Assembly: GCA_016787225.1 (NCBI GenBank) | Contig: JAEUUY010000022.1 | Coordinates: 1-64,000, forward strand | Reading direction: 5' to 3' | Length of the DNA: 64,000 nucleotides | Source of the DNA: Chitinophagales bacterium | GTDB taxonomy: Bacteria; Bacteroidota; Bacteroidia; Chitinophagales; JADJOU01 | Shown here: piece by piece, positions 36,901-44,499 of the stretch | How the letters are laid out: the number at the start of each line of letters is the position of its first letter | How positions within the stretch are numbered: the first letter of the stretch is position 1 | Translations under genes and position numbers: made by a program | The notes under the pieces: generated by a model | What the model saw: the letters and a program-made list of their open reading frames with translations, nothing else | What the model was told of the DNA's origin: nothing | The model's database searches: none

Positions 36901-39900
36901 AGGTGTCTCGATAAATTCCATTGGTAGTTCTTGGTGTTCCTTTAAAGTTTACACTTTGTCCCTGACATATTGTGAGATTAATATTCGTCGTAGGGGTTGG
37001 ATTTACTGTGAGATTAAGCGTTACGACACTATCACAGTTTTTTGAGTTTAAAAATGTATCTCTATAGGTACCCGTTGTGGTTCTATTCTGACCTTTGAAA
37101 AACACAGAACGACCCTGACATATTTGGCTATCTATAGTCTTAGAGGAGGTATTATTCACTGTGAGATATAGCACTATGAAGCTATCACAGCCTTTAGAAG
37201 TCATAGCAGTTTGGAAATAAGTGCCTGCAGTCGTGCGAGGTGCTCCATTGAAGAAAAAGCTCTGACCAGCGCATATTGCAGGTCTTAGAGTGTCAAATTT
37301 TTGAGGATGAATTTGTATAGTTATGGTATCGAGCAGGGAACAAGTATTGCTGCTATCTGTTACATTGAGAATATATTGATAACTACCAGCAGTAGTGGAA
37401 TTGAAATTAGGATTAGCTATATTCGACGAACTTAACCCTGTAACAGGGTTCCAAGAGTAATTTATCTTGGTTTGGGGTGGCTTGCCTATAGTTAAGTTTG
37501 CATTCCTACAAACATTGGTATCTCTGCCTGCTGCGTTTCTAGGAAGTGAATCAATGATCACTAAGCAAGTGTCACGTGCTATGCAGCCTTTATTATCGGT
37601 TATTTGCACCACATAAGTATTGCTGCTATGCTGCATGGAGACTAGGCTAGGATTAGCTACAGTATTGCTGCTGAGATAGGTATTCGGTGTCCATAAATAG
37701 GTATAAGGACCAGTGCCTCCGCTTGCTGTAGGAGTACCGCCAATGCTTTGACCCGAAGCACCTCTACAAGTGCGAAGATATTTTCGCACAGAGGCATTGA
37801 CTGTACTCGGAAGTACAGTAACGATAATGGTATCTTTCAGTTTACAACCACTAGACGTAAGGGTTGCTTCTAAGATATAGCTCGTGGTCGATGTAGGCTT
37901 AGCCCAAGGCTGGGCTATAGAGCCCGAACTCAATCCAGTATTTGGCGTCCATAGATAGGTTTGCCCTGCTATGGCTACGCTACCCAGTCGCACACTATCT
38001 GTGGCACAATTCACTCGCGAAGTATCTAATCCTGCATTGATTGCAGGAATAGCCTTTACGAATAAATTTAAATTTATAAAGCTATCGCAACCTACTGCAT
38101 TTATGAGTGTATCTCTATAAATTCCTGTTGTAGTTCTTGGAACTCCCTTGAATAGGACACTTTGACCTTGACATATCGTATCAAACAAATTGCGTGTAGA
38201 TGTATTTTTTACCGTTAGATTGAGTGTGATGATACTGTCGCAGCTCGGCGATGGATTTACAATGGTATCGCGATAGGTGCCTGCAGTGGTTCGATTCTGC
38301 CCTTTGAAGAAAACAGATTTTCCTTGACATATCGCACTATCAATAGTTCTATTGAGACTAGGTAAAACACTTAAATTTAAAATGATAAAACTATCACAAT
38401 TAAAGGCAGTCTTAATAGTATCTCGATATATACCTGTTGTCATTCTATTCTGCCCTTTGAAAAAATAAGAATTACCGGCACAAATCGAGATATTCAAGTT
38501 GGTTGTATTAATGGGGTGAACTGTGAGATTAAGAGTCACGAAAGAATCACATCCGACAGCATTCGTCAGCGTATCTCGATATACTCCGCTTGTGGTTCTA
38601 TTTTGCCCTTTGAAGACTACAAAACTTCCTTGACAAATATTTAATGTAATATTGGTGCTACTCGTATTTTTAATCGTCAAGTTTAGTATCACAATAGAAT
38701 CACAGCCTTTTGAATTAACTAATGTATCACGATAGGTTCCTGCTGTGGTTCTATTCTGCCCTTTGAAGAGAATTGATTTCCCTTGACAGATGGCGGTGTC
38801 TATTGTTTTAGCCGAAGTAGATTTTACATGGAGATTGAGTAGAATAAAACTATCGCAATTTTTAGATGTGAGGAGCGTATCGCGATAAACGCCTGAGGTC
38901 GTCCTCAAAATACCATTGAATAGTCGAGAGCCTCCTTGACAAATGGTATCAAAAATATTTGTTGTGGGAGTAGGATTTACAGTTAGGTTTAAGGTTATGA
39001 AGCTATCACAACCATTTGCACTTAGGAGGGTATCCAAATACGTGCCAGTGGTAGTTCGCACTATAGAATTAAAAATGATAGATTGTCCAGCACATATCTG
39101 GGTATTGAGTGTGGTGAAACTATGCGGCTTCACTGTAAGATTTAAAATGATAATACTATCACAACCGACAGCATTGACTAGGGTATCACGATATGTTCCT
39201 GTGGTAGTCCTATTTTGTCCTTTGAATACCACGAAATTTCCTTGGCATATGGATAGATTGATGGTAGTCGTACTCGTATTCTTAATCGTCAAGTTTAGTA
39301 TCACAAAAGAATCACAGCCTTTAGCGTTGACTAAGGTATCACGATAGGTTCCTGCTGTGGTTCTATTCTGTCCTTTAAAGAAAACAAATTTTCCTTGACA
39401 AATGGCAGTATCTATAGTTTTCGAGGAGGATGGCTTTACATGTAGATTTAAAAGAATAAAACTATCGCAGTTTTTAGAAGTTAAAAATGTGTCACGATAG
39501 ATACCACTGGTCGTTCTCAAAATTCCATTAAAGAGTCGAGAGCCACCTTGGCATATGGTATCAAAAATATTCGTTGTGGCAGTTGGATTAACGGTTAGGT
39601 TTAAGGTTAAAAAACTATCACAACCATTAGCACTCGTAAGAGTATCTAAATATGTCCCTGTGGTCGTGCGCAATGCGGAATTAAAAAGAATAGATTGCCC
39701 GGAACAAATCTGAGTATTCAGGGTATTGAAGCTATTAGGTTTGATGGATAAATTAAGTATCAATATGCTATCACAGCCATTCGTTTTGACAAGAGTATCT
39801 CTATAGGTACCTGCTGTCGTTCTATTCTGCCCCTTGAAGAAAATAGATCTTCCTTGGCATATGCTGGTGTCAATAGTGGTAGTCGATGTGGGACGAATAG

Positions 39901-40927
39901 TGAGATTGAAAATACGGATAGAATCTATTACTGTGGCAGCACCGCAGGGTTTAAATATAGTATCGCGATAGGTTCCTGCTGTGGTTCTAGGAATGCCCGC
40001 AACAATAATACTTTTCCCATTACAGATGGATAAATTTTGGGTAATCGTTTTAGCGATAACTGGGCTATCTGTTCTAATAGTAAAATTACAATTAGAACCA
40101 AAATTCCCATTCACAAGAATATAAATGGTTGTTCCTAACGTTTGTCCAACAACAGGATAAGAAGTATTCCCTCCTGTGCCTGATTGGCAGCCATAATATG
40201 ACAATGAGCTACAATTACCAGTATAATAGAATATATTATATCCGGAAGATGCAATACTTCCGCCTACACAGTTTATATTCCCATAATAGAATCTAGCAAA
40301 GGTGTCACAGGTCAGAACATGTTTAAACCATCTAGATTTTTTTAAACTAGTAGCTCCACAAGCATTATTGGGCTCTTTTGTAGCATCATGGGAATAGCAT
40401 GAAGTGTTATAGCTGGTAGCCACATAGGGCACAGTAGTAGCTCCAAGGCAGGTGTCGTCTGCGGGTCGTGCACTCAATTGTCTGCACATTTGAAATGTAC
40501 CGGTATCCTTTGTCCAAATGGCAGCTACATAGCAAGTATTAGCTGCTAGTCCTAGCCCCTCTGTGGAGTAGAAGCCTGAAGACCCATTGATGCATTTATA
40601 TGAATTATTTATATATCCACTTGGACTATTTGTCCAGCAGCTAGAGAATAAAGTAATTTCCATATTCCCAGTATAGGTTCCAGGAGAGACCGTTAAATTG
40701 ATACAATTGGGAATGCTGTCTGTACATACTTTAACTACCGTATATCGTCCTGAGCCAGTATATCCAGTAGTAGAGCAAAATTGTGCCCAACCCACATATG
40801 GACCAATATTATAGGTACTACAGGTATTTGTTAGTGTTGGTTTGAATGAATCTCTATAGGTACAAGGCTGTGCATCCGCCTTATTGAAGAAGAAAATAAA
40901 AGAAAGAAAAAGTACATAGTTTTTCAT
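33914..40927 (-). CDS. Giant T9SS adhesin with 24 repeats of about 51 aa, SprB repeats and CHU_C domain
   Basis: 2337 aa. The signal peptide (MKNYVLFLSFIFFFNKADAQ) is followed by a Cys-rich N-terminal part of about 280 residues. Then come 24 units of the form ICQGQSxFFKGQNRTTxG with YRDTL and GCDSFIxLNLTV. Thirteen are before and eleven after an insert of Ig-like modules that carry DTNVCRNANLTIG and LRTCRGASGQS. Next are SprB-type repeats (NLRCYNDFSGQLNI, LKCFNDSSGKIAI) and a CHU_C/type B sorting domain (IYNRWGEKVYESDEP ... GIFYYHLDLTYIDG). SprB-like proteins are mobile surface adhesins of gliding bacteria. The start ATG overlaps the stop of the small upstream gene. Confidence 0.93.
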   Translation of the reverse strand: MKNYVLFLSFIFFFNKADAQPCTYRDSFKPTLTNTCSTYNIGPYVGWAQFCSTTGYTGSGRYTVVKVCTDSIPNCINLTVSPGTYTGNMEITLFSSCWTNSPSGYINNSYKCINGSSGFYSTEGLGLAANTCYVAAIWTKDTGTFQMCRQLSARPADDTCLGATTVPYVATSYNTSCYSHDATKEPNNACGATSLKKSRWFKHVLTCDTFARFYYGNINCVGGSIASSGYNIFYYTGNCSSLSYYGCQSGTGGNTSYPVVGQTLGTTIYILVNGNFGSNCNFTIRTDSPVIAKTITQNLSICNGKSIIVAGIPRTTAGTYRDTIFKPCGAATVIDSIRIFNLTIRPTSTTTIDTSICQGRSIFFKGQNRTTAGTYRDTLVKTNGCDSILILNLSIKPNSFNTLNTQICSGQSILFNSALRTTTGTYLDTLTSANGCDSFLTLNLTVNPTATTNIFDTICQGGSRLFNGILRTTSGIYRDTFLTSKNCDSFILLNLHVKPSSSKTIDTAICQGKFVFFKGQNRTTAGTYRDTLVNAKGCDSFVILNLTIKNTSTTTINLSICQGNFVVFKGQNRTTTGTYRDTLVNAVGCDSIIILNLTVKPHSFTTLNTQICAGQSIIFNSIVRTTTGTYLDTLLSANGCDSFITLNLTVNPTPTTNIFDTICQGGSRLFNGILRTTSGVYRDTLLTSKNCDSFILLNLHVKSTSAKTIDTAICQGKSILFKGQNRTTAGTYRDTLVNSKGCDSIVILNLTIKNTSSTNITLNICQGSFVVFKGQNRTTSGVYRDTLTNAVGCDSFVTLNLTVHPINTTNLNISICAGNSYFFKGQNRMTTGIYRDTIKTAFNCDSFIILNLSVLPSLNRTIDSAICQGKSVFFKGQNRTTAGTYRDTIVNPSPSCDSIITLNLTVKNTSTRNLFDTICQGQSVLFKGVPRTTTGIYRDTLINAVGCDSFINLNLFVKAIPAINAGLDTSRVNCATDSVRLGSVAIAGQTYLWTPNTGLSSGSIAQPWAKPTSTTSYILEATLTSSGCKLKDTIIVTVLPSTVNASVRKYLRTCRGASGQSIGGTPTASGGTGPYTYLWTPNTYLSSNTVANPSLVSMQHSSNTYVVQITDNKGCIARDTCLVIIDSLPRNAAGRDTNVCRNANLTIGKPPQTKINYSWNPVTGLSSSNIANPNFNSTTAGSYQYILNVTDSSNTCSLLDTITIQIHPQKFDTLRPAICAGQSFFFNGAPRTTAGTYFQTAMTSKGCDSFIVLYLTVNNTSSKTIDSQICQGRSVFFKGQNRTTTGTYRDTFLNSKNCDSVVTLNLTVNPTPTTNINLTICQGQSVNFKGTPRTTNGIYRDTLLTTKSCDSFIILNLTVLPKTFRTIDTAICQGKTYFFKGQPRSSNMTLIDTLVNTVGCDSVVTLNLSTKDTSTRIIRDTICKNSLRLFNGNFLNNTGIYKDTLVNAKGCDSFLYLHLLVKDTSSRQLYDTICSNQFKTFNGINRTTSGVYRDTLVNSLGCDSLIYLNLFVKSTSSSINNIAICANQSYFFRGQFRTTAGTYRDTLPNARGCDSFITLNLSVKSLSSRTIDTTLCRGQTFFFKGQPRSLAGTYRDTLINAVGCDSFATLNLAFKDTSRYVYADTICKNQPVLFNGAWKDVTGIYRDTLVNAVGCDSFVYLNLLVYNNSTQILRDTICSNEFYFFNNQNLNVSGIYRDTFSNNLGCDSFVILNLVVHPTTSSARTINICQGQSYFFKGKSETTSGTYYDTLINKNGCDSFITLTLIVNPLPIANAGPDKIRVNCDGDSVQLGVAPTPSYTYLWTPYVALQSPTLANPYSKATVKTRYALLVTNSITGCQASDTVEVDTLNSKLTGSAVVRNLRCYNDFSGQLNIQASNGYQPYGYKVNVMNNYISSNIIGNLSATPSAVYTIIDNKGCLFSGAFVITQPDSIRITTIVKDNLKCFNDSSGKIAIEVSGGTPPYQFSWNRSSSTDSIADKLASGEHIVTIRDDSFCSKQYPVILQEPARIFLSDTIKYPNPCFGDSLGKIKAIANGGTEPYNYYWSNGKATQEIDKLKEGVYRLTIQDRNLCSDSFRVHLEDPRKLRIDSVPKKDLNCNDNAEIRFVVSQGSPPYLYSINGGDIYKKDSLFRIHKTGLFPLSVLDRNLCLVKDSVTIGYQSLIKIKLEPQEKTIELGEQVQLGFRVIEGDSNLIERLRWSPSAGLNCSDCEAPIASPYSSESYTLDVEYAVECQTSDKIKIKVESKDELYIPSAFYPYSDKLENRTFKIYSNNILRASLSIYNRWGEKVYESDEPHRIGWNGEYKGEILNSGIFYYHLDLTYIDGRKVIRKGDVNLIR
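35615..37290 (-). repeat. Second block of 51-aa coding repeats (11 units)
   Basis: Units are about 153 nt long and more diverged than in the first block. Some have lost the RTT motif, such as the unit reading FNGAWKDVTGIYRDTL. They code for the DTIC-x-N and GCDSF(I/V) anchors throughout. Confidence 0.85.
38045..40030 (-). repeat. First block of 51-aa coding repeats (13 units) with a duplicated four-unit cassette
   Basis: Units of about 153 nt. Units 3-6 and 7-10 are near copies of each other, 612 nt apart (compare ATCTGAGTATTCA near 39708 with ATCTGGGTATTGA near 39096). A four-unit cassette was therefore duplicated as a block after the single units had diverged. Confidence 0.85.
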
Positions 40928-41163
40928 GGCGCAGTATATTCTGTGACGACGCGTATTTTTCTTCCCTCATAATAGGTCTCATGAATCGTGGTTATAGGGA
41001 AGCTGTCTCTTTTCTTCTCTACATTGAGATTTGTGTTAGTATTCGTATGCTCTTGCTTATTAATTTTCAAGATAGGGGTGCTGTCTATTATTTTATCTAT
41101 TTTATTTTGAGAATAGACAGAAACGGCTAAAAATGGAATACAAATGACTAGTAGTAAGCGCAT
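40924..41163 (-). CDS. Small secreted protein translationally coupled to the giant adhesin
   Basis: 79 aa from the ATG at 41163, with a clean signal peptide (MRLLLVICIPFLAVSVYSQ) and a short mature part (NKIDKIIDSTPILKINK ... YYEGRKIRVVTEYTAP). An upstream in-frame ATG at 41175 lies inside the TATATTTG promoter box and is rejected. The stop overlaps the adhesin ATG as ATGA, so the two are made together. No family was recognised. It may be a periplasmic or surface partner of the adhesin (inference). Confidence 0.72.
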   Translation of the reverse strand: MRLLLVICIPFLAVSVYSQNKIDKIIDSTPILKINKQEHTNTNTNLNVEKKRDSFPITTIHETYYEGRKIRVVTEYTAP

Positions 41164-41172
41164 GGGGTGACG

Positions 41173-41180
41173 CAAATATA
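41173..41180 (-). promoter_or_regulatory. Bacteroidota -7 box, TATATTTG (minus strand)
   Basis: Minus-strand TANNTTTG, ending 10 nt before the ATG at 41163. It would drive the small secreted protein and the 2337-aa adhesin from a leader of only a few nt. Confidence 0.5.
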
Positions 41181-41214
41181 CTACAAAATAGTTGAAAAAA
41201 ATAAATTTTTAAGA

Positions 41215-41994
41215 CTAAACGGAGGCGTTCAAAAGCTCTACAATATCGAGAACCTTGACTTCATTTTGTTTTTCGAATGATTTGACACCATCCTCAAGCA
41301 TGGTAGTGCAGAAAGGGCAATTAGCTATAATGACTTCGGCGCCTGTTTCTAAGGCTTCCTTCGTTCTATTGGTATTGATGCGCTCAGCACCATGTTCTTC
41401 TTCTTTAAACATTTGAGCACCTCCAGCTCCACAGCACATACCATTTTTCTTACTTCTGCCCATTTCCGCTAAATCTACATCGAGTGCAGCTAATACAGCT
41501 CTTGGAGCTTCATACACATCATTGGCTCTACCCAGATAGCAAGAGTCGTGATAGGTTATGCGCTTACCTTTAAATTCAGAAGCATCTGAGATTTTGATTT
41601 TTCCTTGATCTATTAATTCTTGTAGCAATTGAGTATGATGAATCACTTCATAATTCCCCCCTAACTCGGGATATTCATTCTTTAACGTATTGAAGCAATG
41701 CGGGCAAGCGGTGACGATTTTTTTGACCTCATAACCATTTAGGATTTGTATATTTTGGTAAGCCATCATTTGGAAGAGAAACTCATTGCCCGCGCGGCGT
41801 GCTGGGTCTCCCGTGCAGCTTTCTTCCTGACCGAGAATAGCGAATTTGACTCCGCACTTGGTTAATATTTCTGAAAATGCTTTCGATATGCGCTTGGCTC
41901 TATCATCGAAGCTACCTGCACACCCCACCCAGAAGAGGATTTCAGGGTTTTCGCCTGCGGCTAAATACTCCGCCATTGTTTTTATTTGTATCAT
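41215..41994 (-). CDS. CCG-domain Fe-S protein, HdrB/GlpC-like
   Basis: 259 aa with two Cys-rich CCG-type segments. The first includes Cys97/Cys100 (ACPHCFNTLK), with Cys25 and Cys60 before it and Cys152 (YHDSCYLGR) after it. The second has Cys187/Cys188 (GMCCGAGGAQMF) and Cys226/Cys229 (ANCPFC). In HdrB these bind noncubane [4Fe-4S] clusters and pass electrons. Sixteen nt separate it from the upstream membrane Fe-S gene, in one operon with the desaturase. The longest start is kept; an internal Met at residue 7 (MAEYLAAGE) is an alternative. Confidence 0.88.
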   Translation of the reverse strand: MIQIKTMAEYLAAGENPEILFWVGCAGSFDDRAKRISKAFSEILTKCGVKFAILGQEESCTGDPARRAGNEFLFQMMAYQNIQILNGYEVKKIVTACPHCFNTLKNEYPELGGNYEVIHHTQLLQELIDQGKIKISDASEFKGKRITYHDSCYLGRANDVYEAPRAVLAALDVDLAEMGRSKKNGMCCGAGGAQMFKEEEHGAERINTNRTKEALETGAEVIIANCPFCTTMLEDGVKSFEKQNEVKVLDIVELLNASV

Positions 41995-42010
41995 CTCTTA
42001 TAACTTAAAA

Positions 42011-43315
42011 TTACTTTGACCAGTTGCCTCTTTCGCTCTGAGCAAATTTCCATGGAGCACCGTTATTCTCGATATTGCCAAACATACCATTCCACTCTTG
42101 AGGAGAATTGGATTCTTCCATGATGAGATTTCGGCGCAGCTGAACGATGATATCCAATGGTGAAATATTCACAGGACACTCTTCTACACAGGCGTTACAA
42201 GTAGTGCAGCCTCTAAGTTCTTCTACCGAAATATAAGAATGTAATAGTGATTTGCCATCGTCTTTCCATTCGTTATTATTACTATCTAAAATTTTACCGA
42301 CTTCTTCGAGTCTATCTCGCGTATCCATCATAATCTTTCTAGGCGAAAGTTTTTTCCCAGTTTGATTGGCAGGACAAGCAGATGTGCATCGACCACACTC
42401 AGTGCAGGCATAGGCATCTAATAAGTTCTTCTGAGATAAATCAAAGACATCCTTGGCTCCAAATTTAGGAATTACATTCGGGTCAGAAGCCTCGACAGAT
42501 TCACCCATCATCGACTTTATTTCATGCAATATCTCTGGCATGTAATCCATCTTGCCCTTGGCATTAGGATTAGATAAATATGCGTTAGGGAATGCGAGCA
42601 ATATATGAAGGTGTTTGGAGTGTGGCAGATAGAGTATAAATCCAAAAATGCCAATAAGATGCATCCACCATCCAGTTTGTGACAGATAATGCAATGTTTC
42701 AGAATTCAATCCTATAAATAAATTTCCAAGCATACTGCTTAGAATAAAATGATAACCTTCTTGTGCATTCGTGTTTAGCCAAGCCGATTCCGCACTATTC
42801 ATTAAGAAAATACCAAATACTAGAAAAATTTCCCCTATCAAAATGATGTTGGCATCTTTCATAGGCCATCCTTTTAGCTCTGCCATGTTGAGACGCGGAA
42901 GTTTTAAAAGATTTCTTCTACTGAGAAAAACTAAAGTGGCTATCAATGCTAGTAAGGATAGAATTTCAATTAAATTGATTAATCCTGAATAAACCATCGG
43001 ACAGCAATTCATCATAGCATGCCCCAGTATTCTATGCGAACCTGTAAATCCGTCTATGAGAATTTCAATAAGCTCTAACTGCGTAAATACAAATGCAACA
43101 TAAATGAACAAATGAAATATAGCAGCCACAGGGCGTGAAAACATTTTTTTCTGCCCTAGCGCTATAAGGGTCATGTTTTTTAGTTTTTCCGAGGTAGGAT
43201 TTGGATTGCTATATTCTCTGCCTAATTTAATATTGGCAAAAATTCGCTTGTATTTTTTATACGAAAAAAATAAAACCCCACTAAAAAGCAGACAAAATAC
43301 TATGATTGTCATCAT
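42011..43315 (-). CDS. Membrane-anchored 2x[4Fe-4S] ferredoxin-type protein, HdrC/NarI-like
   Basis: 434 aa. The N-terminal half has about five membrane segments, of the type seen in NarI/HdrE-like cytochrome-b domains. The C-terminal half holds two [4Fe-4S] motifs: CTECGRCTSACP (from about residue 303) and CTTCNACVEECP (from about 369), each with the following Pro. It lies between the desaturase (2 nt gap) and the CCG protein. Together they look like an electron-transfer pair that takes electrons from a quinol or ferredoxin and passes them to a partner. Which reaction is served is inference. Confidence 0.88.
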   Translation of the reverse strand: MMTIIVFCLLFSGVLFFSYKKYKRIFANIKLGREYSNPNPTSEKLKNMTLIALGQKKMFSRPVAAIFHLFIYVAFVFTQLELIEILIDGFTGSHRILGHAMMNCCPMVYSGLINLIEILSLLALIATLVFLSRRNLLKLPRLNMAELKGWPMKDANIILIGEIFLVFGIFLMNSAESAWLNTNAQEGYHFILSSMLGNLFIGLNSETLHYLSQTGWWMHLIGIFGFILYLPHSKHLHILLAFPNAYLSNPNAKGKMDYMPEILHEIKSMMGESVEASDPNVIPKFGAKDVFDLSQKNLLDAYACTECGRCTSACPANQTGKKLSPRKIMMDTRDRLEEVGKILDSNNNEWKDDGKSLLHSYISVEELRGCTTCNACVEECPVNISPLDIIVQLRRNLIMEESNSPQEWNGMFGNIENNGAPWKFAQSERGNWSK

Positions 43316-43317
43316 TC

Positions 43318-44352
43318 TTATCCTACTTCTACAGCTTCTTTAGAAAGAACTAACTCATTGCGTTCCATGAAATCTTTATCTACACCATATCTACCTTCTT
43401 TATTTCTCACAATTCTTGAAAATAAATCGTATTTAGGATTGAATATAAAGTTAAAAAAAAGTTTGACCCATGAAGTGTGGTGGTCTAATTTTAAATAATA
43501 GTCTGGCGCTATTTTTCTCAATTCAGGCAGCTTATTCCATGGAATACTAGGAAAATCGTGGTGTTCATTATGCAGTCCAACATTTAAACTCACTAAATTG
43601 AGAGGTCCTTCGTAGTTAAAAGATTCTTGCGGATTTCCTTCAGGTGTATAATGTTCCTGAATCCAACGAGCACCTAAAGGATGAAGACCAATAGAAAAGG
43701 CAAAGCTAAGAAACAAGTATAATATACCATTCCAGCCAAAAACATAACCTAAAAGCCAAGCAAAGCCAAAGGTTGTAATCACATTCAGTACGACCCATGG
43801 ATTCCACATTTTAATATTTTTTAATCTAAATGGTCTTAACCCCTGAACTACAGGAAAAAACAAGAGCCAAATCATTTTAAAAATAGGGTTATTACCAATG
43901 GTTTTAGCTTCGTGTTTATAAGGTAAATCCGCGTCAAACTCATAGTCGCCTTGATGGGCATGATGGCGAATATGATATACTCTGAACCCCTCTGCAGAAG
44001 GAAAAACATTGATTAAATCTACAATACAAGCTGCAAATCTGTTGAGTATCTTTTTATTAAAGACAGCATTGTGTGAGGTTTCATGAATTATGACGAAACT
44101 GGCATGATTGAAAAATGCTCCGAAACAATAGGCAGCTATAGCTGAAAGCCACCAATATTCTAATCCAGCCATCCCTAAAAAAATAGCCATAATAGTTTGA
44201 GAAATAACAATTTGAAGGATGATAATCATAGTTTTAGGCTCTGCGCCGAAGAGGGATTTTATCTGGGGAAAAGACTGAAGCATAGCCTTTGCTCTTGCTG
44301 GATGTGGTTGATTTCTATCAGTATAATAAAATTCTTTTTTAGGCTCAGACAT
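43318..44352 (-). CDS. Fatty-acid desaturase related to sphingolipid delta-4 desaturase (DES1)
   Basis: 344 aa from the ATG at 44352. Three His boxes are present: HETSHN (90-95), HIRHH (127-131) and HNEHH (261-265), the diiron ligands of membrane desaturases, among about four membrane segments. Beyond the boxes, the N-terminal EFYYTD-x-x-QPHPAR segment and GPLNLVSLNVGLHNEHHDFP match the dihydroceramide delta-4 desaturase family specifically. Bacteroidota make dihydroceramides, so the substrate may be sphingoid, though a fatty-acyl substrate is possible. The longer start at 44397 lies above the predicted start of transcription. Confidence 0.9.
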   Translation of the reverse strand: MSEPKKEFYYTDRNQPHPARAKAMLQSFPQIKSLFGAEPKTMIIILQIVISQTIMAIFLGMAGLEYWWLSAIAAYCFGAFFNHASFVIIHETSHNAVFNKKILNRFAACIVDLINVFPSAEGFRVYHIRHHAHQGDYEFDADLPYKHEAKTIGNNPIFKMIWLLFFPVVQGLRPFRLKNIKMWNPWVVLNVITTFGFAWLLGYVFGWNGILYLFLSFAFSIGLHPLGARWIQEHYTPEGNPQESFNYEGPLNLVSLNVGLHNEHHDFPSIPWNKLPELRKIAPDYYLKLDHHTSWVKLFFNFIFNPKYDLFSRIVRNKEGRYGVDKDFMERNELVLSKEAVEVG

Positions 44353-44374
44353 ATCTAATTTTTTAATGTTAGGG

Positions 44375-44382
44375 CAAATATA
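44375..44382 (-). promoter_or_regulatory. Bacteroidota -7 box, TATATTTG (minus strand), desaturase operon
   Basis: Minus-strand TANNTTTG about 23 nt before the ATG at 44352. It predicts transcription from about 44370 and excludes the longer start at 44397. Confidence 0.5.
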
Positions 44383-44458
44383 GTTTAGTATTTTCAAATG
44401 CTTTTGGTGAGATTTTAATTAAAAACCAAGTTTTCTTAATTTTTTATAACAAACTCCT

Positions 44459-44466
44459 TATATTTG
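44459..44466 (+). promoter_or_regulatory. Bacteroidota -7 box, TATATTTG (plus strand)
   Basis: TANNTTTG match 33 nt before the ATG at 44500, divergent from the desaturase promoter. It overlaps a TTG at 44464 that would give a longer ORF. Confidence 0.5.
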
Positions 44467-44499
44467 AGGTTTCAAAAAAACAATTTAACCTTATTAAAT

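Noticed and set aside
35615-40030. Regular 153-nt repeats that could be mistaken for a CRISPR array or satellite
   Set aside because: The repeats keep one reading frame, code for a regular 51-aa unit and have no short palindromic repeat with unique spacers.
44464-44499. Upstream extension of the 1157-aa T9SS protein from TTG 44464
   Set aside because: It lies within the TATATTTG box and adds 12 residues before a complete signal segment.
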